A DNA stretch of 56,925 nucleotides from Geobacteraceae bacterium (GCA_024281055.1 JAMXLF010000060.1:1-56925), one strand, 5' to 3'; counted from the stretch's first letter, positions 27,515-36,479 are shown. The notes: a model not told the origin generated them from the sequence alone. Numbers and translations are program-made.

Positions 27515-29152
27515 ATGGCAATGATCCGCACAATGTTCGCTCTATTGGCAATGTTCATCATGCTCGCGGTTTCGGTCCTGCCAGCGTATGGGGCGGGAGA
27601 TGGGAGCGGCACGGGAGCTGCCGTCACCTCCGAAGCGGAGCTCGTCACGGCCCCGGTCGAGATCGACGGACAGGTGCTGTTTCGGGTGCGCGGGACGTCG
27701 TCCTTTCCGGCCGTGCAGCGCGCTGCCGCCATCGTAAACCGGATCGAAGGGGCCGCCTCCGACACAACCATCCGCAGCGACATGCTCCGCCTCACCGACG
27801 AAGACAAGGTCACCACCATCTTTGCCGGGGAGCAGCTCCTGATGATCGTTACCGATGGGGACGCCAGGCTGGAGCATTTGAGCCGCGACTTTCTGGCCAA
27901 AACCCACCTGACGAGAATCCGCCAGGCGATCGACGACTTCCGCCGCGCGCGCAGCAGGGAAGCGCTGCTGCAGGGATGCCTCTATGCCGGAGGGGCAACG
28001 GTCGCACTTGCCGTGGTAATCGTGCTCATAATCATGCTGGGACGACGACTCGACAGTCTCGTGACGGAGCGCGTTGAGAGCCGGATACATTCCCTCGGCA
28101 TCCAGTCATTCGAGATCGTGCGCGCAGAACGTATGCGAGGGGCGCTGCACAGCATGCTGTTCGCCCTTCGCGTCGCGGCAATCCTGATAGTCTCTTTTTT
28201 CTACCTGCATTTCGTGCTTGCCCTCTTCCCCTGGACGCGCGGCCTCGCCAGCCGGCTCCTCGGCCTCATTACCAGCCCGCTGGCCCGCATGGGCAAGGCG
28301 CTGGTGGCCAAAATCCCGGACCTCATCGTCCTGGTCGTCCTCTACTTCGTGTTCCGCTTCGTCCTGCGGCTTCTTCGGCTCTTTTTCGATGCTATCGAGC
28401 ATGAAAGGGTAAAGCTGGCGGGGTTCGACGCGGAGTGGGCGCACCCGACCTACAGGATCGTCCGCTTCATGGTCGTCGCCTTCGGACTGATCGTTGCCTA
28501 TCCGTACATCCCCGGCTCCGAGTCGGCGGCTTTCAAGGGTGTTTCCCTCTTCATCGGGGTGGTCTTCTCCCTCGGTTCCTCCTCGATGGTTTCCAATATC
28601 ATCGCGGGGTACATGATGACCTACCGGCGGGCGTTCAGGATCGGCGACCGGGTGAAAATCGGCGACGTAATGGGGGATGTTACGAAGATGAGGCTGCAGG
28701 TGACCCACCTGCGCACCGTTAAGAACGAAGAGGTGAGCATACCCAATTCCCAGATACTCGGCGGCAACGTGGTGAACTACAGCGCACTGGCACACGAACA
28801 CGGGCTGATCCTGCATACCACGGTCGGGATCGGCTACGAGACCTCCTGGCGGCAGGTGGAGGCGATGTTGCTGATGGCGGCGGAACGCACACCGGGGCTG
28901 CTCAGGGAACCCCAACCGTTCGTCATGCAGAAGGAACTGGGGGACTTTGCGATCACGTACGAGATCAATGTGTACTGCGACAACCCCCACGAGATGAACA
29001 CGCTCTATACGGAGCTGCATCGGCAGATTCTGGACGTCTTCAACGAATACGGCGTCCAGATAATGACCCCGGCCTACGAGTCCGATGCGGCGGAGCCCAA
29101 GGTCGTGCCGCCGGAGAAGTGGTACGAGCCTCCGGCGCGCAAGACCGAATAA
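27515..29152 (+). CDS. MscS-family mechanosensitive channel
   Basis: A 545-residue channel. A signal peptide (ending LPAYG) and a periplasmic domain (about 30-150) are followed by membrane segments at about 165-185, 220-250, 285-305, 330-350 and 365-385. The MscS core has GVVFSLGSSSMVSNIIAGYM as pore helix and RRAFRIGDRVKIGDVMGDV after it. The C-terminal domain ends in a proline-rich tail. The start at 27515 follows AGAAGAGGTTGGT. It is divergent from the larger channel gene; both probably protect against osmotic downshift. Confidence 0.88.
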   Translation: MAMIRTMFALLAMFIMLAVSVLPAYGAGDGSGTGAAVTSEAELVTAPVEIDGQVLFRVRGTSSFPAVQRAAAIVNRIEGAASDTTIRSDMLRLTDEDKVTTIFAGEQLLMIVTDGDARLEHLSRDFLAKTHLTRIRQAIDDFRRARSREALLQGCLYAGGATVALAVVIVLIIMLGRRLDSLVTERVESRIHSLGIQSFEIVRAERMRGALHSMLFALRVAAILIVSFFYLHFVLALFPWTRGLASRLLGLITSPLARMGKALVAKIPDLIVLVVLYFVFRFVLRLLRLFFDAIEHERVKLAGFDAEWAHPTYRIVRFMVVAFGLIVAYPYIPGSESAAFKGVSLFIGVVFSLGSSSMVSNIIAGYMMTYRRAFRIGDRVKIGDVMGDVTKMRLQVTHLRTVKNEEVSIPNSQILGGNVVNYSALAHEHGLILHTTVGIGYETSWRQVEAMLLMAAERTPGLLREPQPFVMQKELGDFAITYEINVYCDNPHEMNTLYTELHRQILDVFNEYGVQIMTPAYESDAAEPKVVPPEKWYEPPARKTE

Positions 29153-29187
29153 GAGCTTGTTATGCCCATGGTCGCGGGATTCAAAAA

Positions 29188-29688
29188 CTATCCGAGGATA
29201 ATCTCCTCCGGTTTCAGCAGCTTTTTCCCCTCCGCAGCCCACTTGAGGGTGGCCGGGACATTGAGGGACGCCTCGATACAGAGTTTCACCGCCACCCCCT
29301 TCTTGAGGCTGAAGCCCCCCGGCAGAGTGAGCAGTGACGCGACAACCCCGCTCAGGTCGGGTTCGTGTCCCACGAGCACCAGTTCCTGAACGCCCGGAAA
29401 GGTGCCGACCACTTTGCGCAGCGCCGACATGCCGAACCCCGGTGAAAGCTCATCCGCCACCTGCAGGGGACCGTCGTAGGACAGGACCTCTGCCAGGATG
29501 TCCGCGGTCTGGACCGCCCGGATGAGGGGACTGGTAAGGATGAGGTCCGGGTTTACCTTCTTTTCCACCATCGTCCGGGCTGTCTTCCGGATAAAGGCAC
29601 GGCCTTCGGGGGTGAGGTAGCGCTGCTCCTCGGGAATCTCCGCGGTCCTCTCGATGGCTGCCGCGTGTCGTACGATGTAGAGTTTCAT
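29188..29688 (-). CDS. sixA: SixA-type phosphohistidine phosphatase
   Basis: A 166-residue phosphatase of the histidine-phosphatase superfamily. The catalytic RHA motif is at residues 7-9 (IVRHAAA), with an SPLIRAVQTADI segment and the second catalytic histidine in LVGHEPDLSG. SixA removes phosphate from histidine phosphotransfer domains and from the nitrogen-PTS protein. Length is typical. GGAAGAGAGCC precedes the ATG. It is convergent with the MscS gene and close to a membrane-protein gene. Confidence 0.88.
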   Translation of the reverse strand: MKLYIVRHAAAIERTAEIPEEQRYLTPEGRAFIRKTARTMVEKKVNPDLILTSPLIRAVQTADILAEVLSYDGPLQVADELSPGFGMSALRKVVGTFPGVQELVLVGHEPDLSGVVASLLTLPGGFSLKKGVAVKLCIEASLNVPATLKWAAEGKKLLKPEEIILG

Positions 29689-29721
29689 GGCTCTCTTCCC
29701 GTCGAATGGATTTTCTGGTCC

Positions 29722-30102
29722 CTAACGCAGCTTTTTGTCGATCATCAACCCCACGACACACCCGGCAGGCAGAACGAGCGCCATTTTCCACAGGGGCGCA
29801 TACATGGTGATCACGGCAGAATAGATAAATCCGGGTACGGTAAAACCTTCGTAGGCAATGATGCCCCTGTACAGCCAGATATCCGCTATCAGGAGCAGGA
29901 CCGTTGCGCACAGTGGCGCCAGCGGCCTCTGTACGGTCCTGACGAGAAACAGACAGACCAGGTATGGCAGGATATTGCCTGCCACCACCAGGAACATATA
30001 CGGGTTCAGCCTGTCGATGCGTTCGATGAGCGCGGCAACATACAAGAAAATGCCTGCCGCGGCTACAAGGTATGTCACCTTCCTTACGGTTACCGGTTTC
30101 AT
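29722..30102 (-). CDS. Small four-helix membrane protein
   Basis: A 126-residue protein with four hydrophobic segments (about residues 9-27, 35-54, 63-80 and 93-118) and short loops. It ends in a basic tail (DKKLR). No family recognised. GGTGAG precedes the ATG. Base composition is normal for the region. It lies 33 bp upstream of sixA and may share its transcript. Function unknown. Confidence 0.65.
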   Translation of the reverse strand: MKPVTVRKVTYLVAAAGIFLYVAALIERIDRLNPYMFLVVAGNILPYLVCLFLVRTVQRPLAPLCATVLLLIADIWLYRGIIAYEGFTVPGFIYSAVITMYAPLWKMALVLPAGCVVGLMIDKKLR

Positions 30103-30147
30103 TTACTCACCGATGGCTCATCATCCGGCATTCCAGCCGACATGGAC

Positions 30148-30837
30148 CTATTTCAGGACATAATCGGCAATGGTCCTGGCGATCCGAGGGTTCCTGACCT
30201 TGCCGTTATTGAAAATCATGTGATAGTAGAACTGGTCTCCTTCATCCGCGTCCAGCAGCTTGCGGATAATCTTGTCCCTCTCTTTCTGCTGGTCCACTAC
30301 CAGAATTTCAGCCTCCTGTTTCGCTATGTTCATCCGCCGTGCTATGGAACGCACTTTGAACTCATGCTCCGCAAACAACCGGAAATGATAGCAATTCTTC
30401 ATGGTCTTCGTGATGATGGCCGCCCCCAGCCCCACGAAAATGGCGTTGCCCGCCGTGGCGATCGACACGACCTGCTCGCAGAGGAGCCGGTAATAGTCGG
30501 CGTCGCTCTTCCATTTCGGGGAGAGCGTGGCGAACATGTCATCGAGCCAGCGGGGCTTGTGTCCAAGGGATAGCATTACCTCTTCAGGTATATGATGCTC
30601 CTTGGCCACGGCATCCAGGAGGGTAATATCCACGATCAGCCACTCTTCCCCGGTCTTCTGTTCAACCAGCTCTTTCAGCTCGTCCGCAACCGGGAATGCC
30701 TCGCAGCCGAACTCCCGGGAAATGGTAATGGTGGGCTTCAGGGGAGCCCCCTCTACCAGCGACTTGGCGCGGCTGCTGAGCGCGTGGTACGCCCTCAGCC
30801 TCTGTTCGACCTCTGGAATAAGCACTGTTACCGGCAT
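30148..30837 (-). CDS. Cytidylate-kinase-like protein
   Basis: A 229-residue protein of the AAA_26 cytidylate-kinase-like family. TITISREFGCEAFPVADEL (about 35-53) lies where the P-loop should be. LIVDITLLDAVAKEHHIPEE and a C-terminal FYYHMIFNNGKV follow. The usual GSGG of the P-loop is replaced by CEAF, so nucleotide kinase activity is doubtful. The start at 30837 follows AGGAGGTCAAT. Family members are common in anaerobes; their substrate is unknown. Confidence 0.75.
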   Translation of the reverse strand: MPVTVLIPEVEQRLRAYHALSSRAKSLVEGAPLKPTITISREFGCEAFPVADELKELVEQKTGEEWLIVDITLLDAVAKEHHIPEEVMLSLGHKPRWLDDMFATLSPKWKSDADYYRLLCEQVVSIATAGNAIFVGLGAAIITKTMKNCYHFRLFAEHEFKVRSIARRMNIAKQEAEILVVDQQKERDKIIRKLLDADEGDQFYYHMIFNNGKVRNPRIARTIADYVLK

Positions 30838-30995
30838 ATTGACCTCCTTCTGGCAGTATTCGTGCCGCAACCCCGTTGGCGGGAGCGGACACACCGGAAT
30901 AATTTAATTAAATCACAGGTTTTCGCCTTGTCAATCCTGAGAGGACGTCGTGGCGTTCCTCTCGAACATGTCGTTCGCTGCCGGACAGATACAGG

Positions 30996-31826
30996 TCAAA
31001 AAACCTCCGGGATGAACTTGAACGGGTAGTCGGGCGACTTGTACTTCTGGATTTTCTTCCGATCGGGCAGTTTCACCTTTTCGTGCGGCGCCTCCTTGTA
31101 AGGGATCTTGCTGAGAAGGTGGGTGATGATGTTCAGGCGCGCACGTTTCTTGTCGTCCGATTTCGCCACGAACCACGGGGCCCAGGCCGTATCCGACGCG
31201 GCAAACATCTCGTCCCGCGCCTTGGTGTAGTCGTCCCAGCGGCTGTAGGACTGGAGATCCATGGGCGAGAGCTTCCAGATCTTGCGCCCGTCGTCGATGC
31301 GCCCTTCGAGCCGGCGGGTCTGCTCGTCCGGATTGACCTCGAGCCAGTACTTGAGGAGAATGACGCCGGATTCGATCAGCAACTTCTCGAAGGCCGGCAC
31401 GACCTGCAGGAAGCGCCTGGCCTGCTCCTCGGTGCAGAACCCCATCACCCGCTCGACCCCTGCCCGGTTGTACCAGCTCCGGTCGAAGATGACCACCTCG
31501 CCCGCCGCCGGCAGATGCGCCATATAGCGTTGGGCATACATCTGCGTTTTCTCCCGCTCCGTCGGGGCGGGAAGCGCCACCACGCGGAATGTCCGCGGGC
31601 TGACCCGCTCGGTGATCGCCTTGATCGTCCCCCCCTTCCCCGCCCCGTCCCGCCCTTCGAAGACGATACAGACCTTCAGCCCCTTGTACTTCACCCACTC
31701 CTGGACCTTGACCAGCTCCACGTGCAGCTTGGCGAGCTCCTTCTCATACTCCTTGGTTTTCAGTTTCCCGTTGGTTTTTACATCATTTTCCTTCACCTTC
31801 CCCTTGCCTTTCTTTTTGTCTTTCAT
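30996..31826 (-). CDS. ppk2: Polyphosphate kinase 2
   Basis: A 276-residue enzyme that transfers phosphate between polyphosphate and nucleoside diphosphates. Walker A is GRDGAGKGG (about 60-68), Walker B is VVIFDRSWYNRAGVERVM, and the lid region with RRLEGRIDDGRKIWKLS follows. A single PPK2 domain with a lysine-rich N-terminus (KDKKKGKGKVK) suggests a class I or III enzyme. GAAAGGAGC precedes the ATG. It may buffer ATP from polyphosphate. It lies just downstream of the SulP gene (34 bp). Confidence 0.9.
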   Translation of the reverse strand: MKDKKKGKGKVKENDVKTNGKLKTKEYEKELAKLHVELVKVQEWVKYKGLKVCIVFEGRDGAGKGGTIKAITERVSPRTFRVVALPAPTEREKTQMYAQRYMAHLPAAGEVVIFDRSWYNRAGVERVMGFCTEEQARRFLQVVPAFEKLLIESGVILLKYWLEVNPDEQTRRLEGRIDDGRKIWKLSPMDLQSYSRWDDYTKARDEMFAASDTAWAPWFVAKSDDKKRARLNIITHLLSKIPYKEAPHEKVKLPDRKKIQKYKSPDYPFKFIPEVF

Positions 31827-31860
31827 GGCTGCGCTCCTTTCTTTGGATCACTCCAAACGG

Positions 31861-33534
31861 TTATCGGCGCTGAAAAGCTTCCACCGCCTGTTCCAGCGTG
31901 AAGAACATCCGTTCGCGGCCCAAACGTTCCCAGAGCGGCGAACGCTGCATCACTGTCACTACTTCGGGGTTCATCGCCACCAGCCAGAGGATGGTGCCCG
32001 CTTCGCGGAGCTTCTCCTCCCCGTCAGCCATCATCCTGAGGGCGGTGTATTCAAGAACCGGCACAGCGCTCAGGTCCAGGACCAGCACCTTGGGGCTAAA
32101 CTCGGCGATAAGTGTCCACATTTTCTGTCCCAACCGCTGGGCATTGGCGAAATGAATCGATCCCTCCGGCCGCAGCATGAGAAGGCCGGGAAATGTCTCG
32201 TCTTCTGGATGCTCCGAAGAGAGGGGGCGGAACACATGGGTACCAGGCTTTCGTCCCAAAACGAGGAGGGGGTGCGTATTGGCGTGGAAGATGAGGGCCA
32301 CCAGCGACGCCAGCACCGCCACGAGGAGTCCCTGCAGCGTGCCGAGAAACATCACCCCGGCCGCAGCGATGAGGGCCCAGCGGAACTCCATGGTCCTGAC
32401 AGACCGGATCGCGCGAAACTCTGCCGGGCTCACCAGGCCGATGCTGGCGACAATGACGACCGCGGCAAGGGTCGCATTGGGCATCAGTCCGAAAAGGGGC
32501 GCCAGGAAGAGGAGCGTGGCCATTATGACCGCAGCGGTCACCAGCCCCGATATCTGGGTGCGGGCCCCCGCCCCCTCATTCACGGCCGTCTGGGACGTTC
32601 CTCCCCCACCCGGCATGATGTGGAAGAAGCCGCCGACCAGGTTTCCCACTCCCGTCGCCACCAGTTCGCGATTGGCCTCGGGAAGCTTGTCCCCCTTGTG
32701 GACGAAGGCGCGCCCTGCGGCAGCCGTCTCGACAAAACTCATCAGGGCGATGCCCAGAGCGTCCGGCCAGAGTTGCTCCGCCAGGGAGAGGTCGGGGAGC
32801 GCAAAGGTCGGCAACCCGGCCTGGACGGTCCCCACCAACGAAATGCCCAACCTGTCGAGCCCGGCAAAGGCCGCCAGGGCAATGCCGACTGCCACGGTAA
32901 CGAGCGGTGCCGGCACCTTCGGAGCGAATTGTTCGAGCCCCAGCATGAGGGCCAGCATCGCCACGGAGAGCAGAAGGGTCGGCAGCGAGGTTTCCGGCAG
33001 GTGCCGCACGATCGATACGATGTCCCGGAAAAAGCCGGCCTTGGTGATATGCACCCCGAAAAGCTTGGAGACCTGGTCCAGCACGATGACCAGGCCGATG
33101 CCAGCCTTGAAGCCGGTAAGCACCGGATCGGAAATCAGGTTGGCAACCGCGCCGAGGCGGAGAAGCCCCCCCAGCAGCAGGAAGGCCCCCACCAGGAGCG
33201 ACAGGGTGGCCGACGCCGACATAAGCGTTGCGACGTCACCACCGGGAGCGACTTCACCAAGAGTGTCGAACGCCAGGATGGCAATAGTGGAGCTGGTCGT
33301 TACGCTCAGGAGGCGGGACGTGCCCATCGCGGCGTACACCACCAGCATGACAAGTGAGGTATAAAGCCCCACCACCAGGGGAAGGCCGGCAATGGCGCCA
33401 TAGGCCATCGCCTTGGGAATGACCACTGCCGCCGTCGTGAGCCCGGCGACCAGGTCGAAGCGGAGCCATTCCCTTCGATAGGAGCGAACCCAGCCCATCA
33501 CGGGAAATATCTGGCTGATGCGGCTGGTTGACAT
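31861..33534 (-). CDS. SulP-family anion transporter with STAS domain
   Basis: A 557-residue transporter. Ten or more membrane segments span residues about 20-400, with the SulP signature region VVIPKAMAYGAIAGLPLVVG near residue 36 and NLVGGFFHIMPGGGGTSQTA in the middle. A STAS domain follows (about 435-550), with VLVLDLSAVPVLEYTAL. Substrates of the family include sulfate, bicarbonate and dicarboxylates and cannot be told apart here. The frame is open 54 codons further upstream through repeat DNA, but the start at 33534 matches the family. Confidence 0.88.
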   Translation of the reverse strand: MSTSRISQIFPVMGWVRSYRREWLRFDLVAGLTTAAVVIPKAMAYGAIAGLPLVVGLYTSLVMLVVYAAMGTSRLLSVTTSSTIAILAFDTLGEVAPGGDVATLMSASATLSLLVGAFLLLGGLLRLGAVANLISDPVLTGFKAGIGLVIVLDQVSKLFGVHITKAGFFRDIVSIVRHLPETSLPTLLLSVAMLALMLGLEQFAPKVPAPLVTVAVGIALAAFAGLDRLGISLVGTVQAGLPTFALPDLSLAEQLWPDALGIALMSFVETAAAGRAFVHKGDKLPEANRELVATGVGNLVGGFFHIMPGGGGTSQTAVNEGAGARTQISGLVTAAVIMATLLFLAPLFGLMPNATLAAVVIVASIGLVSPAEFRAIRSVRTMEFRWALIAAAGVMFLGTLQGLLVAVLASLVALIFHANTHPLLVLGRKPGTHVFRPLSSEHPEDETFPGLLMLRPEGSIHFANAQRLGQKMWTLIAEFSPKVLVLDLSAVPVLEYTALRMMADGEEKLREAGTILWLVAMNPEVVTVMQRSPLWERLGRERMFFTLEQAVEAFQRR

Positions 33535-33612
33535 CTCCTGGTCTCCTCGTCCGGCCTCCAAAGGTCCCGGCAACTGCCGTTCAGGCAGATCGCTGAGAAA
33601 CTCGATGGTAGC

Positions 33613-33882
33613 CAGGCTGCTCAAAAACGGCAGATCATCGCACCCGCAAAAAGCCCCGCGGAGCCCCTCTCCCGGCCTTTGGCCACCCTCTCCCATAAAG
33701 GGAGAGGGAAACTGTGTCCCCTCCCCCTTTATGGGGGAGGGATAGGGAGGGGGCCAGCGCTACGCCGCACAATTTCACTTGTGAAATTGGACCGCGAAGG
33801 CGCCCAAAGGGTGAGGCCGCAGGCCGAAGTCACAAGGAGGCTTTTGAGGACGGCGGCGAGATGACTGTTTTTCAGCAGCCTG
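33613..33882. mobile_element. MITE-like element with terminal inverted repeats
   Basis: A 270-bp non-coding element. The left end (33613-33641, CAGGCTGCTCAAAAACGGCA onward) and the right end (33853-33882) are imperfect inverted repeats of about 29 bp; the right end read on the minus strand begins CAGGCTGCTGAAAAACAGTC. Inside are a palindromic repeat and a hairpin CAATTTCAC/GTGAAATTG (33770-33789). The right end abuts the stop codon of the GAPOR-like gene. No transposase is encoded. Confidence 0.6.
33661..33753. repeat. GC-rich palindromic repeat nested in the MITE-like element
   Basis: Two stems, CCTCTCCC with GGGAGAGG and CTCCCCCTTTATGGGGGAG. It lies inside the element 33613-33882. Confidence 0.75.
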
Positions 33883-35760
33883 TCAGAAGAACTCCCGCAG
33901 GCTCTCGTCGATCCCCTTAAGCGTCTCATACCAGAACTCCCTGGCGGCCTCGACCCTGTCGCGGTCGAACTTTTCGAGGCATTCCGCAAGCCGCGGGTCC
34001 TGCTCGCGGTCCACATCCCGTTTTCGTTTCAGGAAGGTATGGAGAAAGTCGATATCTGCCTTCGATTCCCAGAAGATCGGGCTGTTGCGGCTCTGCAGGC
34101 GGCTCGCCAGCACGTCGACGGCGCGCAGGAACTCCTCCTTGCAGCCGTACAGCGAGCCCACGGCCTCGGGGAGCATCTCCTCCGCCCACCCGCGGTGAAA
34201 GCGGCAGGTGCCGAGATTGTCGAGGATGAGCTCCTTCTTCATGCGGTCCGCGCACATCCTCCCCAGGACCCGGGGCGGGACGAAGTCGTAGCTGTAGATC
34301 ATGTAGTACTTCCCCATGATGGCCATGGGGGCCAGAGCGCCGGCAACCCAGTACTGGTTGGGGACCATCCACCCCCGCCGGCTGAAGGCGATGTACACCA
34401 GGCGGTCATGGAGCGCAGTGCCTTTCTCCCGGGAATGGAGCCGGCTCCACTTGCGCACTCCCTCCCCGAAATCGAGGATGCCCCGGCGTTCCAGGATCGC
34501 GTCGATCAGCTCGCACCCCAGCTCGGCGTTGTGCATCGAATCGTTCACCAGGTCGAAGCCCTTCACCTCCCACCGGGGGAGCCGAGTGACACCGAGCTCC
34601 TCCGGCGTCACCAGCTTCGCGTCCAGGAGGTCCATCAGCCAGGCGAGCACCCCGCCGCCGGAGATGGCGTCGAACCCCATGGCGTCGCAGTGGTGGTTCA
34701 GCTTTTCCGCCGCCCGCTGGTCGAAGATGCCGCACAGGGGGCCCATGGTCTGGTATGGCTCGTAGTCCTTCTTGAACATGCCGCTCATCTTCTTGCAGAC
34801 GGCGGCGCACGGCTCGCCGCAGGTAGCCTGCTGCCTGGGGGTGATGGTCTCGTCATTGAACTGCTTGAGGTAGTGGTCGAGCACGAAATTCCTGTGCAGG
34901 TTCTGGCGTTCCTCTTCCGACCAGAAAACGGTGCGGTAGTTGAAGGCCATGATCTTCCCGCCCATGGTGGCGTAGTTCACGCCGAAGGTGCCGCCGGTGC
35001 CGAACTTTTCGTCGTAGCGGTACTTGCTGGTCGCCTCCAGATCCTTCTGCATCAGGCGCAGGTTGTATTTGTTCCTGAACCATTCGTCGGCCACCTTGTG
35101 GTCGCGGAAGTCTTCGTTTACCATGGTGCCGCCGTAGACGATCGCCACGATGCCGTGGTCCCGGACCATCGCGCTGCCGAAACCGCCGCGGCCGGCCCAG
35201 GTGTCGACGAAGCTGATCTTCCCCTTGGTGATGGGGACCGACATGATCCCCCCCATGTCGGTGTACATGGCTGCCGGGCCGGTGACCAGGATGCGCGGAT
35301 CGTTCGAGTAGCGGCCGCCGAACTTCTCGTAGACCCAGTCCGTGAGGGCGTAGCCCCCCGTGCGCCCCGACTTCCAGATGGCCTCCACATCCACGGGTAC
35401 CACATCCACCTCGATCTCCTCACCGTGGTTGCGGTTAAGGACAAGGACCGACGGGACCGGGGCCTTACCCACCAGGCTCAGCATGTTGATCCCCAGGTTG
35501 TCGAAGATGAGCCCTGCGCCCCCCATGGAGCTGATGTAGTACCCCTGCCAGCAAGGGGAAAACCCGGTCACCACCAGCCGGTTCGAGCCCGGGAAGATGG
35601 AGCCGGCAAAGATGCCGACGCCGAAATTGAGGCTCCGGTACTCGGTGGCCAGATGGATACCCAGGTCCACCGGCCCGAAGTAGCGGTCGAAGCTGTACTT
35701 CCTCGTCTTGTAGAATCCGGTGGCCGGATCGACCAGGAGCACTCTCTGGAACATGTTCAT
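33883..35760 (-). CDS. Tungsten aldehyde:ferredoxin oxidoreductase, GAPOR-like
   Basis: A 625-residue member of the tungstopterin AOR family. It shows the paired-pterin-binding N-terminal domain (GSIFPGSNRLVVTGFSPC, then ISSMGGAGLIFDNLG). The [4Fe-4S] ligands are C314, C318 and C322 (TCGEPCAAVCKK) and C519 (LGTCRFHRGW). The C-x3-C-x3-C spacing with CGEPC, and the N-terminus, look like glyceraldehyde-3-phosphate:ferredoxin oxidoreductase rather than general AOR (C-x2-C-x3-C). GAPOR oxidises glyceraldehyde-3-phosphate to 3-phosphoglycerate and reduces ferredoxin. It lies directly after echF and downstream of pyk, ackA, pfk and fba, which fits that substrate. GAGGTGACGT precedes the ATG. A different aldehyde substrate remains possible. 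Confidence 0.85.
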   Translation of the reverse strand: MNMFQRVLLVDPATGFYKTRKYSFDRYFGPVDLGIHLATEYRSLNFGVGIFAGSIFPGSNRLVVTGFSPCWQGYYISSMGGAGLIFDNLGINMLSLVGKAPVPSVLVLNRNHGEEIEVDVVPVDVEAIWKSGRTGGYALTDWVYEKFGGRYSNDPRILVTGPAAMYTDMGGIMSVPITKGKISFVDTWAGRGGFGSAMVRDHGIVAIVYGGTMVNEDFRDHKVADEWFRNKYNLRLMQKDLEATSKYRYDEKFGTGGTFGVNYATMGGKIMAFNYRTVFWSEEERQNLHRNFVLDHYLKQFNDETITPRQQATCGEPCAAVCKKMSGMFKKDYEPYQTMGPLCGIFDQRAAEKLNHHCDAMGFDAISGGGVLAWLMDLLDAKLVTPEELGVTRLPRWEVKGFDLVNDSMHNAELGCELIDAILERRGILDFGEGVRKWSRLHSREKGTALHDRLVYIAFSRRGWMVPNQYWVAGALAPMAIMGKYYMIYSYDFVPPRVLGRMCADRMKKELILDNLGTCRFHRGWAEEMLPEAVGSLYGCKEEFLRAVDVLASRLQSRNSPIFWESKADIDFLHTFLKRKRDVDREQDPRLAECLEKFDRDRVEAAREFWYETLKGIDESLREFF

Positions 35761-35824
35761 ACGTCACCTCGTAAGTTGTCTTATCCTAAGAGCACCAAAA
35801 CTTAACAGCGATTGCACACGGATC

Positions 35825-35909
35825 AAATCTGATATATTCCGATAACTTCGGATTAAACCTTTCAATCGGTTTTGATCAGATTTTTATTCGATTTTCATCC
35901 GAAGTTATC
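35825..35909. promoter_or_regulatory. Nested inverted repeats upstream of the GAPOR-like gene
   Basis: Two repeat pairs interleave: AAATCTGAT (35825-35833) with ATCAGATTT (35875-35883), and GATAACTTCGGAT (35841-35853) with ATCCGAAGTTATC (35897-35909). All arms match perfectly. The 226-bp gap is far more AT-rich than its surroundings, so the oxidoreductase probably has its own regulated promoter besides read-through from ech. Confidence 0.6.
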
Positions 35910-35986
35910 CGCGCGAAACGGATTCAGGTATTGTCATGTTTACCTGATCATTAATTTACCTGTACATCCAAATACCCTATCCGTAA

Positions 35987-36367
35987 TCACGTTTGTGTCT
36001 GATCCGGACCCGGCGCGGCGGAGATAGTCTGGCTTTCCTTATGTATCGCCATCTCCCTGGTCGTGACCGACTGGGCATAGTGGTTTTCAGTAGAGAGACA
36101 CTTTACCGGGCAGACCTCGACACACAGGTTGCAGATACAGCACTTGAGCCGGTCGATCTGCCACGCCTTGTTGTCCTTGGCGACAACGATGGCATAGGTC
36201 GGGCACCGCCTGGCGCACATGCCGCAGAAGATGCACCTGTCGATGTCGTTTTCTATCATCCCCCGGGTAATGGCGGTAAAAACCCGCTCCCGCTGGGGAT
36301 ACATAAGGGTGGCCGGTCCCGTGACCAGGTTCCTGGTTACCGTTTTCGTCATCGTGAAGATCTTCAT
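35987..36367 (-). CDS. echF: Ech hydrogenase ferredoxin-like subunit
   Basis: A 126-residue protein with two [4Fe-4S] motifs, C45-x2-C48-x2-C51-x3-C55 and C76-x2-C79-x2-C82-x3-C86, as in EchF and NuoI. It passes electrons from ferredoxin to the small subunit. A C-terminal tail of about 35 residues is polar and probably flexible. The start at 36367 follows AGGAGTGGGAAC. Last of the six ech genes, with the order echA to echF kept. Confidence 0.88.
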   Translation of the reverse strand: MKIFTMTKTVTRNLVTGPATLMYPQRERVFTAITRGMIENDIDRCIFCGMCARRCPTYAIVVAKDNKAWQIDRLKCCICNLCVEVCPVKCLSTENHYAQSVTTREMAIHKESQTISAAPGPDQTQT

Positions 36368-36385
36368 GTTCCCACTCCTAACCAA

Positions 36386-36457
36386 CCCCCCTCAGTCCCC
36401 CCTTGTCAGGGGGGAGGTCTTTAAACCTCCCCTGACAAGGGGAGGTTTGGAGGGGTT
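36386..36457. repeat. Palindromic repeat between echE and echF
   Basis: CCCCCCTTGTCAGGGGGGAG followed by CTCCCCTGACAAGGGGAGG. The two halves are themselves inverted copies, so several alternative hairpins can form. Confidence 0.8.
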
Positions 36458-36479
36458 TGCTGCAAAACTTTTTGACCTA

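Noticed and set aside
33883-35760. Benzoyl-CoA reductase subunit BamB
   Set aside because: It is the same enzyme family, but none of the usual bam neighbours are present, the context is glycolytic, and the cysteine spacing looks GAPOR-like.
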